Shown: positions 54,988 to 63,914, counted from the first letter of the stretch. The stretch is DNA of 64,000 nt from Paenibacillus sp. OK003 (GCF_900109515.1 NZ_FOBD01000004.1:124001-188000); one strand, 5' to 3'. Translations and numbers: made by a program. Notes: generated by a model not told the origin, from the letters alone.

Positions 54988-56478
54988 ATGAAATACAATA
55001 ATCCGGTCATTAAAGGGTTTTATCCAGATCCAAGCATCTGCAAGGTGGATGACACTTATTATCTGGTGTGCAGTTCCTTTCAATACTTTCCGGGTGTTCC
55101 GCTTTTTGAAAGCAAAGATTTAGTGAACTGGACGCAAATTGGCCATTGTTTAACCCGAAAAAGCCAGATTGATTTGGAGACGGTGGGCAGCTCTGGAGGT
55201 GTCTTCGCCCCTACAATTCGATACAATAATGGGCGATTCTATATGACCACGACGAACGACACCACGCGTCAGAATTTCTACGTATGGACTGACGATATAT
55301 ACGGGGAGTGGTCAGAACCGATTATGGTGGATCAAGGGGGGATCGATCCGGATTTGTATTTTGAAGACGGTAAGGCCTTCTTTATGAGCAATGGTACCGA
55401 CGATGAAGGAATTGGGGGAATCATTCAGTGTGAAATTGACATTGAAACAGGTCACAAAAAGACCCCGAGTCGTTCTGTATGGCAGGGATCAGGCGGACGT
55501 TATCTGGAAAGTCCACATTTGTATAAAATGAATGGATACTATTACCTCATGGCATCTGAAGGCGGAACCGAATACGGTCATATGGTCACGTATGCACGGG
55601 GAGATTCTCCTTCCGGTCCTTTCGAACCCTATGCCAAGAATCCTGTTCTGACCAACCGTAATCTTGGCGGTTACGAGTTGCAGGGGGTTGGTCATGGCGA
55701 CCTGATTCAGGACGAGGCAGGCCATTGGTGGATCTTTCATTTGGGATTCCGTCAGAGTGGACAATGGCTTACCTATCATCATCTGGGCCGGGAAGTTTTC
55801 CTTACGCCCGTTACCTTTGACGAGGAAGGCTGGTTTACGGCAGGACATGATGGTACGACGCTTATGAGTTTTGACACGGATCGTATTTCCGACACAGTCA
55901 TTCAACAAGAGAAGAAAAGCTATACGTTCGAGAACACGGATTGGAATCTGGACTGGTGTTATCTTCGTCATCCCAATACAGAAAATTACTTGTTAGCGCA
56001 AGGCAACATAAAGTTAAAAGGAACCGAAGTGACACTGGATGTTCCAGCATCCCCGACATTCATTGGCCTACGTCAAAAAGACTTTGACGCGACCATCTCT
56101 GTTGACGTTAGTCTTACGAATGGCGAGGCAGGCATCACCATCTACATGGATGAACAGCACCATTATGACTTGGCCATTCGCAAAGAGCGGAGCGGATATA
56201 AGGTAATTGAGCGTCTGAATATTGGGGATATCAAATCAGTCGAAAATGAAGTGGATCTGGGAAGTGATCATCATGCCACATTGGTGATACAGGCAAGCCA
56301 TGAACGCTACAGCTTCCTGATTCATACAGATGGCAAGGATATCCTCTTAGGGACAGCACAGACGAAATACCTTTCCTCGGAAGTTGCCGGGGGATTTACA
56401 GGGGTGCTCATTGGTCTATATGCGAGCGGAGAAGGTTCTGTGGCTGAGTTTTCTAAATTTAAGTGTGATTACATTTGA
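54988..56478 (+). CDS. Family 43 glycoside hydrolase (xylosidase/arabinofuranosidase type)
   Basis: Removes xylose or arabinose residues from beta-xylo-oligosaccharides or arabinan. The 496-residue protein has a five-bladed propeller (about 1-300) with the base Asp in KGFYPDPSIC (about residue 11), a second Asp in QGGIDPDLYFEDG (about 122) and the acid Glu in RYLESPHLYK (about 175). A C-terminal beta-sandwich (about 305-496; FIGLRQKDFDATISVDVSL) is the usual GH43 partner. There is no signal peptide, so it is cytoplasmic. GAGGTG lies before the ATG at 54988. An ArsR-type regulator is divergent. Confidence 0.92.
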   Translation: MKYNNPVIKGFYPDPSICKVDDTYYLVCSSFQYFPGVPLFESKDLVNWTQIGHCLTRKSQIDLETVGSSGGVFAPTIRYNNGRFYMTTTNDTTRQNFYVWTDDIYGEWSEPIMVDQGGIDPDLYFEDGKAFFMSNGTDDEGIGGIIQCEIDIETGHKKTPSRSVWQGSGGRYLESPHLYKMNGYYYLMASEGGTEYGHMVTYARGDSPSGPFEPYAKNPVLTNRNLGGYELQGVGHGDLIQDEAGHWWIFHLGFRQSGQWLTYHHLGREVFLTPVTFDEEGWFTAGHDGTTLMSFDTDRISDTVIQQEKKSYTFENTDWNLDWCYLRHPNTENYLLAQGNIKLKGTEVTLDVPASPTFIGLRQKDFDATISVDVSLTNGEAGITIYMDEQHHYDLAIRKERSGYKVIERLNIGDIKSVENEVDLGSDHHATLVIQASHERYSFLIHTDGKDILLGTAQTKYLSSEVAGGFTGVLIGLYASGEGSVAEFSKFKCDYI

Positions 56479-56661
56479 GAAGGTAAGGGGAAGGACTTTT
56501 GTTCCTTCTCTTTTTTAACTTGCGTTAATATATAGAATAGGAATGGTATTAGTTGTTAAAAGAGAATTGTAATGATAGCGATGTGGGTATTACGCTAAAT
56601 ATAATAAATAAATCTTCGATAGACTTGTACATAGTTATGATATCAGGAAGAGGTGTTTAAC

Positions 56662-57219
56662 GTGGAAATAAATTATGAAATCCCTGAAACATTAGTAGAC
56701 ATCGTCCGAATAGATAAGGAACTACGTGAACGACATGATAGAACCTTCCAGGATTATGTGGGTTTTTATATTACTTTTAATAATAATGATGATAGATATT
56801 ACTGTACGCCAGATGATGCCATCGTATTTGGAAGAACTGGAGTAGATGGTGACCACTTTGCTTTTCTAACGTTTAACGGATCAATTAGTGATCTGGAAGA
56901 AGCTCCTATTATTTTTATTCAGCCTATGGCATCTGGTGATCAAGTAACTTTAGTGGCCAGAAATCTGAAGGAGTTATTAGCTTTATTCATTAATCTTAAG
57001 GAAATTTATGTATTGGAACGATTTCGACTTTATAAGAACAAATTAGATTTTATTAATGACTATAATGATAACTACATAAAAGATATAAGGCTGAGGGAGA
57101 AGGATAGTAATTTTATCATTGATCTATTGAGGAGGAATATTGAAGGTATAGTAAATATTGATGATGTATACGAATACATAACTGAGTTAAAGAAGCAAAT
57201 AAAACTAGGAGAATATTAA
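56662..57219 (+). CDS. Hypothetical protein, 185 residues, AT-rich
   Basis: Not recognised with certainty. The GTG start follows AGGAAGAGG. The strand-rich middle (FYITFNNNDDRYYCTPDDAI, VFGRTGVDGDHFAFLTF) and the end (VYEYITELKKQIKL) look globular and cytoplasmic, with many Asp and Asn. Weakly reminiscent of SMI1/KNR4-type (immunity) proteins, but I cannot confirm it. The gene and its flanks are clearly AT-richer than the genes around, which suggests transfer. It has no toxin gene beside it. Confidence 0.6.
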   Translation: MEINYEIPETLVDIVRIDKELRERHDRTFQDYVGFYITFNNNDDRYYCTPDDAIVFGRTGVDGDHFAFLTFNGSISDLEEAPIIFIQPMASGDQVTLVARNLKELLALFINLKEIYVLERFRLYKNKLDFINDYNDNYIKDIRLREKDSNFIIDLLRRNIEGIVNIDDVYEYITELKKQIKLGEY

Positions 57220-57338
57220 TGATGATTTTTAGTTTTCGAAGACATGGGTAGTCAATCGAATAATTTAAAATGTGACAAAAGTATTGAAAGACTTGTTGTT
57301 CTTTATATAGCTGGATTAGATAACTAAGGGAGGACTTC

Positions 57339-57884
57339 ATGGAAGATCAATGGAGAATTGCAACGTATGATGCTGCCTGGAGGCACATGTTCCTCGAAAC
57401 CGGGATGAGATTAAGAGAGGCGTTGGGAGAGACGGCTGTGCGGATTGACCATGTCGGATCAACTTCCATCGTCGGAATGGATGCCAAGCCGATCATAGAT
57501 ATACAAATTTCCGTATCTAAGTATGATAGTTTGCTTAACTACAAGCATGAAATTGAAGCGTCCGGCTTCGTATTCAGAGAAGAAAATCTGGATAAAACCA
57601 AGCGATATTTTCGCGAAATACCCGGAAGTAGGAGAACGCATGTACATTTAAGACAAGCAGGGAGTTTCTCTGAGCAGATGAACTTGCTTTTTAGAGATTA
57701 TTTGAGGGAACATCCAACGGATCGCTTGAAATATGCGGAAGAGAAGCACAGGCTTATGGCATTATACAAGGACCAGCGTCCAAAATACGTGGAAGGCAAA
57801 GGACCGATGGTGTGGAGCATATTAGAGAAAGCTCATATATGGTCCCAAGAAATCGGGTGGCAACCGGGAGAATCTGACGTATAG
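57339..57884 (+). CDS. GrpB-family (UPF0157) nucleotidyltransferase-like protein
   Basis: 181 residues. The family pattern IDHVGSTSIVGMDAKPIIDI (about residue 35-55) with the HVGSTS and K-P-IIDI core, and RRTHVHLRQAGS, is complete. This fold belongs to the nucleotidyltransferase superfamily; some GrpB-type proteins act with kinases, but the reaction is not settled. AAGGGAGG lies before the ATG. It is a single gene in the accessory region. Confidence 0.93.
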   Translation: MEDQWRIATYDAAWRHMFLETGMRLREALGETAVRIDHVGSTSIVGMDAKPIIDIQISVSKYDSLLNYKHEIEASGFVFREENLDKTKRYFREIPGSRRTHVHLRQAGSFSEQMNLLFRDYLREHPTDRLKYAEEKHRLMALYKDQRPKYVEGKGPMVWSILEKAHIWSQEIGWQPGESDV

Positions 57885-57925
57885 GAATATTCATTGTATA
57901 TGGATAACCTTATGGGAGTGGTGAG

Positions 57926-58348
57926 ATGAACATTGGTAGAAAGCTGCTGACGACCGTTCTAACCATCATTAGTTTTACTTTAATTGCAAGTATCATATCC
58001 ATGAATCAATCCTACAGCTTTGATTTTTATACTCTTGTTTATCTTGTATATGCAACGCCCCTGATCACATTGATCGGGCTACCGTTATCCTTATTGGTGG
58101 ATTATCTGTTGAGCAGATCTCGTTTCGGAAATTATGTCATTTATCTAATTTTGAGAATAGTGGGTTACGCATGTGCTGGAGTCTTAGGGATGTATATCTA
58201 TTATTTGTTCATGGGCGCGGGGCATGAAATTATAAATTTTAAAGAGTCGATAGTTTTGACCTTACTTGGCGTCCTAGCTGCTATACTATTTTTGTTGATC
58301 GATCTGGGATTGGAAGGTTGGTTAACGGTGCGAAAAAGGAAGACGTAG
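57926..58348 (+). CDS. Small integral membrane protein, four segments
   Basis: 140 residues with four hydrophobic stretches (about 8-27, 34-60, 68-95 and 108-130) and charged ends (final RKRKT). Not recognised. GGGAGTGGTGAG lies before the ATG. It precedes a cysteine hydrolase gene by 45 bases, with no evident terminator between them, so co-transcription is possible. Confidence 0.7.
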   Translation: MNIGRKLLTTVLTIISFTLIASIISMNQSYSFDFYTLVYLVYATPLITLIGLPLSLLVDYLLSRSRFGNYVIYLILRIVGYACAGVLGMYIYYLFMGAGHEIINFKESIVLTLLGVLAAILFLLIDLGLEGWLTVRKRKT

Positions 58349-58393
58349 TCATAACAATTGCTGATCTAATATTATTTTCAGGAGGAATATAAG

Positions 58394-58921
58394 ATGCCAA
58401 CCCACTGTGCACTTCTTGTAATCGATGTTCAGGTAGCCATGTTCGATGAATCAGATCCCGTATATCAGGGGGACGTATTGCTTCAGAAAATACAACACGT
58501 CATTTCCAAGGCTCGGGAAAAAGGTCACTCCGTTATCTACAATCAGCATAGTGAAGGAGCAGGCAGTCCCCTTGAGCGTGGAACGGCAGGTTGGGCGATT
58601 CATCCGTCCATTGCGCCGATCACGGGTGACCTTATTATTGAAAAGCAAACACCTGACTCGTTTCACGAAACAGATCTGAATCTGAAATTGCAAGAAAACG
58701 GAGTGACTGATCTTATTCTGACTGGCATACAGACGGAAATATGCGTGGATACGACTTGTCGCAGAGCAAGTAGCCTTGGCTATGCACTAACCTTGGTTCG
58801 TGATGCTCATAGCACGTGGAATTCCAACATTCTTCAAGCTGAGCAGATTATAGAACATCACAATTCGGTTCTGAGCATGTTTGCGAATGTGGTGGATACC
58901 GAAAATGTAATGAATGGATGA
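58394..58921 (+). CDS. Isochorismatase-like cysteine hydrolase
   Basis: 175 residues of the isochorismatase/nicotinamidase superfamily. The catalytic triad can be seen: Asp in LVIDVQVAMF (about residue 10), Lys in IIEKQTPDSF (about 85) and Cys in GIQTEICVDTTCRRA (about 115). The substrate in this group varies widely and cannot be read. CAGGAGGAA lies before the ATG. A small membrane protein gene follows six bases later. Confidence 0.93.
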   Translation: MPTHCALLVIDVQVAMFDESDPVYQGDVLLQKIQHVISKAREKGHSVIYNQHSEGAGSPLERGTAGWAIHPSIAPITGDLIIEKQTPDSFHETDLNLKLQENGVTDLILTGIQTEICVDTTCRRASSLGYALTLVRDAHSTWNSNILQAEQIIEHHNSVLSMFANVVDTENVMNG

Positions 58922-58927
58922 GATAAA

Positions 58928-59212
58928 TTGACGTTTAATAAAAGAATATTTAATCTTTCGGCTTGGCTTGCCATTTTAGCTGTGGTCTTTATTCCAGGAA
59001 CGACCTATACGGAGGAGCCTTTGCGAACAGAGTATGGTTTTCCTTTGCGATTTTTCACTGATTATCATTATAAGAAACCTGATGATACGATCTGGTTCCT
59101 TTCCAATGTATATGTGAATGCCCTTCTGTATGTAATTAATGTCCTGTTTATATACGCTGGAATTCACGTTTTACTCTATGTAAAGAAGAGAATGACGAAG
59201 CCAAAAGAGTAA
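58928..59212 (+). CDS. Small membrane protein, 94 residues
   Basis: Two hydrophobic segments (about 8-24 and 62-84) flank an external loop with EPLRTEYGFPLRFFTDYHYK. Not recognised. The start is TTG six bases after the stop of the hydrolase gene, with GGATGAGA before it, so translation may depend on that gene. The next feature is a truncated acetyltransferase. Confidence 0.6.
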   Translation: MTFNKRIFNLSAWLAILAVVFIPGTTYTEEPLRTEYGFPLRFFTDYHYKKPDDTIWFLSNVYVNALLYVINVLFIYAGIHVLLYVKKRMTKPKE

Positions 59213-59216
59213 GTAG

Positions 59217-59492
59217 AATTCCGTTTATCTCGAATTTTTGTATATCCATAGTGAAATCCAGAAGCAGGGTTATGGACAAGAAATGATGCAAGCGTTAACC
59301 CGATTGTTTTCCGAGCTGGGTTATAAGGAAATCAGAATCAACGTGGCGCTCAAAAATTGGCCTGCCTTACGATTTTGGACCAAGTCGGGATTTGATCAGA
59401 TTAGCGGGATCTACGGAGACCTTGAGCATTCGGGCAAGACTTTTGCCAATATGGAATTGATCAAAACATTTAAATCGGATGATATAAATTGA
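59217..59492 (+). pseudogene. N-terminally truncated GNAT acetyltransferase
   Basis: The frame contains only the C-terminal half of a GNAT fold: FLYIHSEIQKQGYGQEMMQA (acetyl-CoA loop QKQGYG), then EIRINVALKNWPALRFWTKS and GFDQISG. In frame, a stop at 59214-59216 lies just before NSVYLEF, so the first half of the domain is gone. No ribosome binding site exists. Its last codons and stop overlap the left end of repeat copy A, which may have replaced or trimmed the original end. Confidence 0.75.
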
Positions 59493-59711
59493 ACTAAACA
59501 TTTACACGAGAACGGAGAGGACAGAAATAACCTGAAGAAGCGGAGCTACAAGCTTTCTGAAAGAAAGCTCCATCGGAAGCATACACCTCGCCTTTATCCC
59601 CGGATTTTCCCCTTTGAAAAAGGGATTCCAAAAAATCTGGGGATAACAGCGATCGGAAGGTTGTTCTGTCATCGGAGTACAAGTGTAAATATTCTTTAGT
59701 TCAATTTATAT
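59482..59711 (+). repeat. Dispersed structured repeat, copy A (before the DinB gene)
   Basis: The ends are perfect 17-bp inverted repeats: ATATAAATTGAACTAAA (59482-59498) and its complement at 59695-59711, followed inwards by CATTTACAC/GTGTAAAT. Inside, GACAGAA (59520-59526) pairs with TTCTGTC (59664-59670), TCCCCGGATTTT with AAAAATCTGGGGA, and AGCTTTC-TGAAA-GAAAGCT forms a hairpin. The shared 18-base block lies at 59639-59656. The right end lies 18 bases before the ATG of the DinB-family gene, directly before its ribosome binding site. Confidence 0.93.
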
Positions 59712-59729
59712 AAAAAAGGAGATTGGCTA

Positions 59730-60212
59730 ATGGAATCTTTCTTTCGTTATAACTGGATTGTGCGAGAGCAGTGGTTTCAGTGGTGTGAGGATGTACCGCT
59801 GGAAGAGCTGCTTCGGCCCCGAACAGGCGGAGTAGGCAATATATTGCAAACGTTTTTTCATATCATTGATGTGGAGTGGAGCTGGCTTCAAGTATTACAG
59901 GGCAAACCGGATGGTATGGAGAATTTTGATAACTATAAAACACTGGAAGCTATACGACAGTTTGAGCGCAAACTGCGACCCGAAGTGGAGGCATTTGTTC
60001 TATCCTGGGACCCCAGCATGGAAAAGAGACCTTGCATCGATCCCGAATGGGATAGCTCCGTCGCCAAGGAATCGTGGGGAGAAGTGATGCGTCACGTGAT
60101 TGCTCATGAGATTCACCACATGGGGCAATTATCGGTATGGTCCAGAGAATTGGACAAGAAGCCTGTGTCTGCCAATTTCATTGGTAAAGGACTTATTACA
60201 CCTGATAACTAG
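59730..60212 (+). CDS. DinB-family (DUF664-type) protein
   Basis: 160 residues, a four-helix bundle with the metal-binding histidine triad: TFFHIIDVEW (about residue 47) and HVIAHEIHHMGQLSVWS (about 125, HxxxH-type). DinB/YfiT-like proteins are putative metal-dependent hydrolases or thiol transferases; the reaction here is unknown. AAAAAAGGAG lies before the ATG, immediately after repeat copy A, which therefore forms most of its leader. Confidence 0.9.
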   Translation: MESFFRYNWIVREQWFQWCEDVPLEELLRPRTGGVGNILQTFFHIIDVEWSWLQVLQGKPDGMENFDNYKTLEAIRQFERKLRPEVEAFVLSWDPSMEKRPCIDPEWDSSVAKESWGEVMRHVIAHEIHHMGQLSVWSRELDKKPVSANFIGKGLITPDN

Positions 60213-60299
60213 AGTGAAAAGGATACAGAAAGATTCAAATTCTAATTTCACAGAGAAGGGTCGGGCAAAATGAGTATAACGCTGGAAAATATCCGTTAG

Positions 60300-61133
60300 A
60301 TGGAGTTGAGCGAAGAAATTCGCTGTCTGCTTGAAAAACCATACAAGATGCTTCCCCTGTCACCAGGGCTGGAAGCAGACGTTGTGAAGATAGAATGTAC
60401 AGATCACAATTATGTGTTAAAGATATGGAACAAGGACTCCAAACCCAATATTCGCAACCAATATGAACTATTATCTGAACTATACCAGAGTGGAATACAA
60501 GTCTCCAAACCGTACGGTTGGGGCATGGATGTGGATTCTAATCAAGTCCTATTAACGAGTTATGACGGTGAGCCTATAGCCAAGTTAAGCAAAACCAAGT
60601 TGCAGCAATTGGCTCAAAAGTTAATTCAAGTCCATGGTTATGATGTAAAGGATACAGGTAACGCGGCTGCAAATTACATACCACAATATGATTTCGTTGG
60701 ATATTTTTTTCCCTCCATTGAACTGCATGGGGATATGCATCAGATTCTGACGACCCTTCTTCAACGGACTGAGTTGAGGCAAGATCATTTGATCCATGGT
60801 GATTATAACCTGGGAAATGTTCTGGAGGCAGGTGATCAATATACGATCATCGATTGGACAAATGGGCAGCGTGGTGATCCGAGGTACGATATGGCATGGT
60901 CCATTTTTTTGATGATGGTCTATGCGGGGGAACGAAACGGTAAGATGTACAGTGCTCTATTCAAGAGTTTGACGGAATACACACCAGACGATGCGGAGAT
61001 TTTTGAAGCGATGGCTTGTTTGCGCTGGATCTTATTAAAGCGAGTGTCTAATGTTCCAATGGGTCAGGGTGTGATGCAGCGGATTAAAAAGATTATTGGC
61101 AATAATTCATATTTAAATGATGATCTGCTGTAG
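60300..61133 (+). CDS. Aminoglycoside-phosphotransferase-like kinase with a premature stop at the N-terminus
   Basis: 277 residues of the APH/choline-kinase fold: the nucleotide-binding DHNYVLKIWN Lys (about residue 41), catalytic loop HGDYNLGNVL (about 167) and metal site IIDWTNGQRGDPRYDMAW (about 185). A better start exists in the same frame at 60270, with AGAAGGGTCGGG before it (MSITLENIR), but TAG at 60297-60299 interrupts it just before this ATG. The gene may be translated by re-initiation, or read through, or be freshly damaged. The substrate is unknown; it may be a sugar, an antibiotic or an amine. Confidence 0.85.
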   Translation: MELSEEIRCLLEKPYKMLPLSPGLEADVVKIECTDHNYVLKIWNKDSKPNIRNQYELLSELYQSGIQVSKPYGWGMDVDSNQVLLTSYDGEPIAKLSKTKLQQLAQKLIQVHGYDVKDTGNAAANYIPQYDFVGYFFPSIELHGDMHQILTTLLQRTELRQDHLIHGDYNLGNVLEAGDQYTIIDWTNGQRGDPRYDMAWSIFLMMVYAGERNGKMYSALFKSLTEYTPDDAEIFEAMACLRWILLKRVSNVPMGQGVMQRIKKIIGNNSYLNDDLL

Positions 61134-61183
61134 TATTGTCCTAAACTATCCTTCACTGCATACCTATGGTATAGAGGAGCGTG

Positions 61184-61537
61184 ATGGGTATGGAACAGAA
61201 GGTGCAAACCTATTTTGAACTGAAACAGCAACAAAAAGAAATTGAACAACGTCTATCTGTGTTACGAGATGAGATTGTGGGGTATTGTGAGGAGCAGGGT
61301 GTCTATGAGACGCAAGTTGGTGGATACGCCGTGAAAACGGTGCTTCAGCACCGCAAGGAATATGATGATCAGAAGCTGTATGCTTCCCTTCCCGATCCGG
61401 ACATCTGGCGACTGCTGTCCAAGGTGGACAGTCATAAGCTGAAAAGCCTGATCAAACTGAACATACTGACTGAGGAGCAGATTAGTCCAGCTTGTACGGT
61501 GAAGCCGGTAACATTATTACAGGTGGACAAGTTGTAA
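61184..61537 (+). CDS. Hypothetical protein, 117 residues
   Basis: Not recognised. A coiled-coil-prone N-terminus (YFELKQQQKEIEQRLSVLRD, about residues 9-28) is followed by a short globular part (YEDDQKLYASLPDPDIWRLL-like). AGAGGAG lies 4 to 5 bases before the ATG at 61184; ATG at 61190 is also possible. No signal peptide. A terminator follows. Confidence 0.65.
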   Translation: MGMEQKVQTYFELKQQQKEIEQRLSVLRDEIVGYCEEQGVYETQVGGYAVKTVLQHRKEYDDQKLYASLPDPDIWRLLSKVDSHKLKSLIKLNILTEEQISPACTVKPVTLLQVDKL

Positions 61538-61582
61538 CCCTTCGCACGGCATTATATATTAACCATTCTATATTGTTATCAC

Positions 61583-61645
61583 AAAACACCTTCCAAGGCC
61601 TATTGCTCTGTTGCCATCTGCAACGGAATACGGAGGTGTTTTTGT
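61583..61645 (+). terminator. Probable terminator after the 61184 gene
   Basis: AAAACACCTTC pairs with GGAGGTGTTTT (11 bp with one G-T), with an inner GTTGC/GCAAC hairpin and T tract. Note that the 61538-62085 gap holds this, a second terminator and no clear gene. Confidence 0.75.
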
Positions 61646-61787
61646 TTTGTGTGGATGCAAAAGTTAGCTTTTGGTGTTCGATCAGCAGTTAAAGCCGAAG
61701 GAGTGGTTCTGGACTATCATTAAGGAGTAGCAATCATACTTTCTTTTCATTCGAACATATATCCAACGCTCCCCCAGGAGCGGATTG

Positions 61788-61815
61788 AATCGGTCACGAG
61801 GTGGCCGGTTTTTTT
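61788..61815 (+). terminator. Rho-independent terminator in a gene-free gap
   Basis: AATCGGTCAC pairs with GTGGCCGGTT (10 bp, two G-T), with loop GAG and seven T. No gene lies directly before it, so it may mark an unseen small RNA or a lost gene. Confidence 0.85.
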
Positions 61816-62085
61816 GTTAGGCCATATGTTGCGCCAATCCCAGCCGTGCGTTTTAAGGCATCTGTAAGCATAGGCCTGATTCAGTGCCGTAATGAAAGTA
61901 AGTGAATTGCTTTAAACCGTTATGCGAGTAGTTTATATGTTATAATTTGTAATTAATTCATATGCCATCTTTGATAGGGGGGGAATGAAGACTTTCCCAT
62001 CCCTGTCCATATTCAATGGAATGAAGATCAGGAAGAGACTGCATATCTTCAAAAGTTGTAGACCGATAAATTGAGGAGATGGGCC

Positions 62086-62637
62086 ATGAAGAAAAAAATC
62101 ATTTCGATCGTGCTTGCCATCTGGGTATTGATGATTGTGATCAGTGTGATTCTTCTGTTTCTGCCCAGAACGATCCATCTTGATGGTGTGGGTGTAAAAT
62201 ATCGGCTGGGGGGAGAAGACAACAGGGAACCAGAGCAAAAGGTTCATATCAACATGGATGGCAAACGTTATCTAACGACCTCGGGTGATTACATATTCAG
62301 AGGAACTATTGATATTGAAGGTGAGCCTTTCCCTGTACCCGAAGATCAAAAGGCACTCGAAATTCGTTTTCATAAAGGATACGGATCGATGGAATACATC
62401 ATTTATGAAAATGGAAAAACGGATATCTTCGTGTACGGAACACTATTTGTTGATCGTGCATTCAGCAAACTCACCATCGCCATTTCGGAGGAGGATTCAA
62501 GCGGAGAGCAGAACAGTAAAAGCTGGAGTTCCGAAGATGGGCTCATGCTCTCGATGCCCGCAACGAATCGTTCCGAAGCTATTCAGCTCTCTAATGAACT
62601 GATGGAAACTTATCTCGGGGGCTATACATTAAAATGA
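62086..62637 (+). CDS. Membrane-anchored hypothetical protein, 183 residues
   Basis: One N-terminal membrane segment (about 5-27; IISIVLAIWVLMIVISVILL) anchors a soluble domain rich in beta strands (RYLTTSGDYIFRGTIDIEGE, MEYIIYENGKTDIFVYGTLF). Not recognised. GAGGAGATGGG lies before the ATG; the frame upstream lacks a site. A single gene with a terminator. Confidence 0.72.
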   Translation: MKKKIISIVLAIWVLMIVISVILLFLPRTIHLDGVGVKYRLGGEDNREPEQKVHINMDGKRYLTTSGDYIFRGTIDIEGEPFPVPEDQKALEIRFHKGYGSMEYIIYENGKTDIFVYGTLFVDRAFSKLTIAISEEDSSGEQNSKSWSSEDGLMLSMPATNRSEAIQLSNELMETYLGGYTLK

Positions 62638-62666
62638 GAAACAAAATCATAAACATAAACATAAAC

Positions 62667-62727
62667 AGGCATGCATTTACGTTGAGGGCCTTCCCCCTTC
62701 ATGTAAACGACATGCCTATTTTTTTTT
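62667..62727 (+). terminator. Terminator between the 62086 gene and the siderophore-binding gene
   Basis: AGGCATG (62667-62673) pairs with CATGCCT (62711-62717), with an inner 12-bp stem containing one mismatch and a T tract. Confidence 0.85.
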
Positions 62728-62759
62728 ATTTATGCTGCAAATCTCTAGTCATCTTGCGT

Positions 62760-63827
62760 TCAGTTTCCAAGTAAAGCTTGTTCTACTTCATCCAGAACCT
62801 GACCATAGGCTATCGGTCCAAATCCAGCTACCCAGACCATGTTGTCCACCAGGTATACCTGGTTGCTCTTCACAGCCTTCAAGCCTTTCCAGACCGCATT
62901 GTCACGCAGCTTGGTGAGTGCTTGTTCGTTATCTGCTTCACTACCGGAGATGATCATGAAAATACGATCCGGATTCAATTCAGGCAACAATTCGAGCGAC
63001 ACATTCTCAATAACTTCATTCATGACGATGCCTGCTTTGGCAAGATCAGGTGCATGGAGTCCGGCTATATCGTACAGCAGGTTCGGAGAATAGAAGGCGT
63101 CAGGTGATTTGTCACTTGGAGCAAATACCTGAATCTGCTTATCGGTCAAACGAAAAATCAGAATGGTATCATCAGCGGCATCGCTGGCAGCAACCTTGGT
63201 GCCCAGATCCTTCGCCTTTTGATACAACTGATCCACGATTTCGTCTGCCTCTTTTTCTTTGCCCAATACTTTGGCTGAATCCTTGAACCATTCAAGCGAA
63301 TTGCTGAAGTAGCTACTCATATAGACCGGTCCAATTGCGCTGATCGCGTCGTATTCATCAACAAGTACTTCATTGGACAGGATGAGATCCGGCTCTGTGT
63401 CCAGAAGTGCTTCCTTGTTGAATTCATTGACGGAACCGAGCGGTACGACGCCTTCGAGCTTGTCCTTCAGATAGGCAGGCATCTCCTGACCGACTTGGGT
63501 CACCATGGCGTATGGTTTCATGCCCAATGCCACGAGGTGATCGGCATACGCATAGGTCAAGCCAGCGATACGCTTGGGTTCAGCAGGAATATCAACAGGA
63601 CCCTTAATACCCTCAACGGTACGTGTCTCCGTACTGGTTGCCTCACTATCCGACGATGAGGTGCCGTTGGTGCTCTCTGTTGACTCACTGGTTGAGGAAG
63701 TGGATTCACCCGTAGAAGCCTGTTCAGCCTTGGCGCACCCGGCAACCAGAATAAGCATCAGCATCAGCATGATGCTTGCCTTCAAATTGGTTTTAAATCC
63801 TCGTTGGTTTCTTCTATCGGTATTCAT
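62760..63827 (-). CDS. Iron-siderophore ABC transporter substrate-binding lipoprotein
   Basis: 355 residues. A lipoprotein signal ends in LILVAGC (Cys about residue 31), then a Ser/Thr-rich linker (about 35-70) and a type III (Peripla_BP_2) domain: PKRIAGLTYAYADHLVALGM, PDLILSNEVLVDEYDAI, LPELNPDRIFMIISG, and VWKGLKAVKSNQVYLVD. It binds a ferric siderophore outside the cell. AAAGGGGAA lies before the ATG at 63827; upstream codons are unlikely. A Fur box overlaps the promoter. No permease or ATPase lies in the window. Confidence 0.92.
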   Translation of the reverse strand: MNTDRRNQRGFKTNLKASIMLMLMLILVAGCAKAEQASTGESTSSTSESTESTNGTSSSDSEATSTETRTVEGIKGPVDIPAEPKRIAGLTYAYADHLVALGMKPYAMVTQVGQEMPAYLKDKLEGVVPLGSVNEFNKEALLDTEPDLILSNEVLVDEYDAISAIGPVYMSSYFSNSLEWFKDSAKVLGKEKEADEIVDQLYQKAKDLGTKVAASDAADDTILIFRLTDKQIQVFAPSDKSPDAFYSPNLLYDIAGLHAPDLAKAGIVMNEVIENVSLELLPELNPDRIFMIISGSEADNEQALTKLRDNAVWKGLKAVKSNQVYLVDNMVWVAGFGPIAYGQVLDEVEQALLGN

Positions 63828-63847
63828 ATGTGCATGTTCCCCTTTAC

Positions 63848-63862
63848 TGATTATCATTCTCA
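63848..63862 (-). promoter_or_regulatory. Fur box upstream of the siderophore-binding gene
   Basis: On the minus strand TGAGAATGATAATCA matches the 7-1-7 Fur pattern TGATAATNATTATCA at 12 of 14 fixed positions. A TATACT (63871-63866) just upstream may be the -10. Iron repression is predicted. Confidence 0.78.
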
Positions 63863-63914
63863 ATTACTAGTATAGGAGAGAAGATTCCGTGCGTCGAGGC
63901 ACAAAAGGAACCAT

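Noticed and set aside
61492..61692. A 66-residue frame after the 61184 gene
   Set aside because: It runs through the terminator hairpin and has no ribosome binding site.
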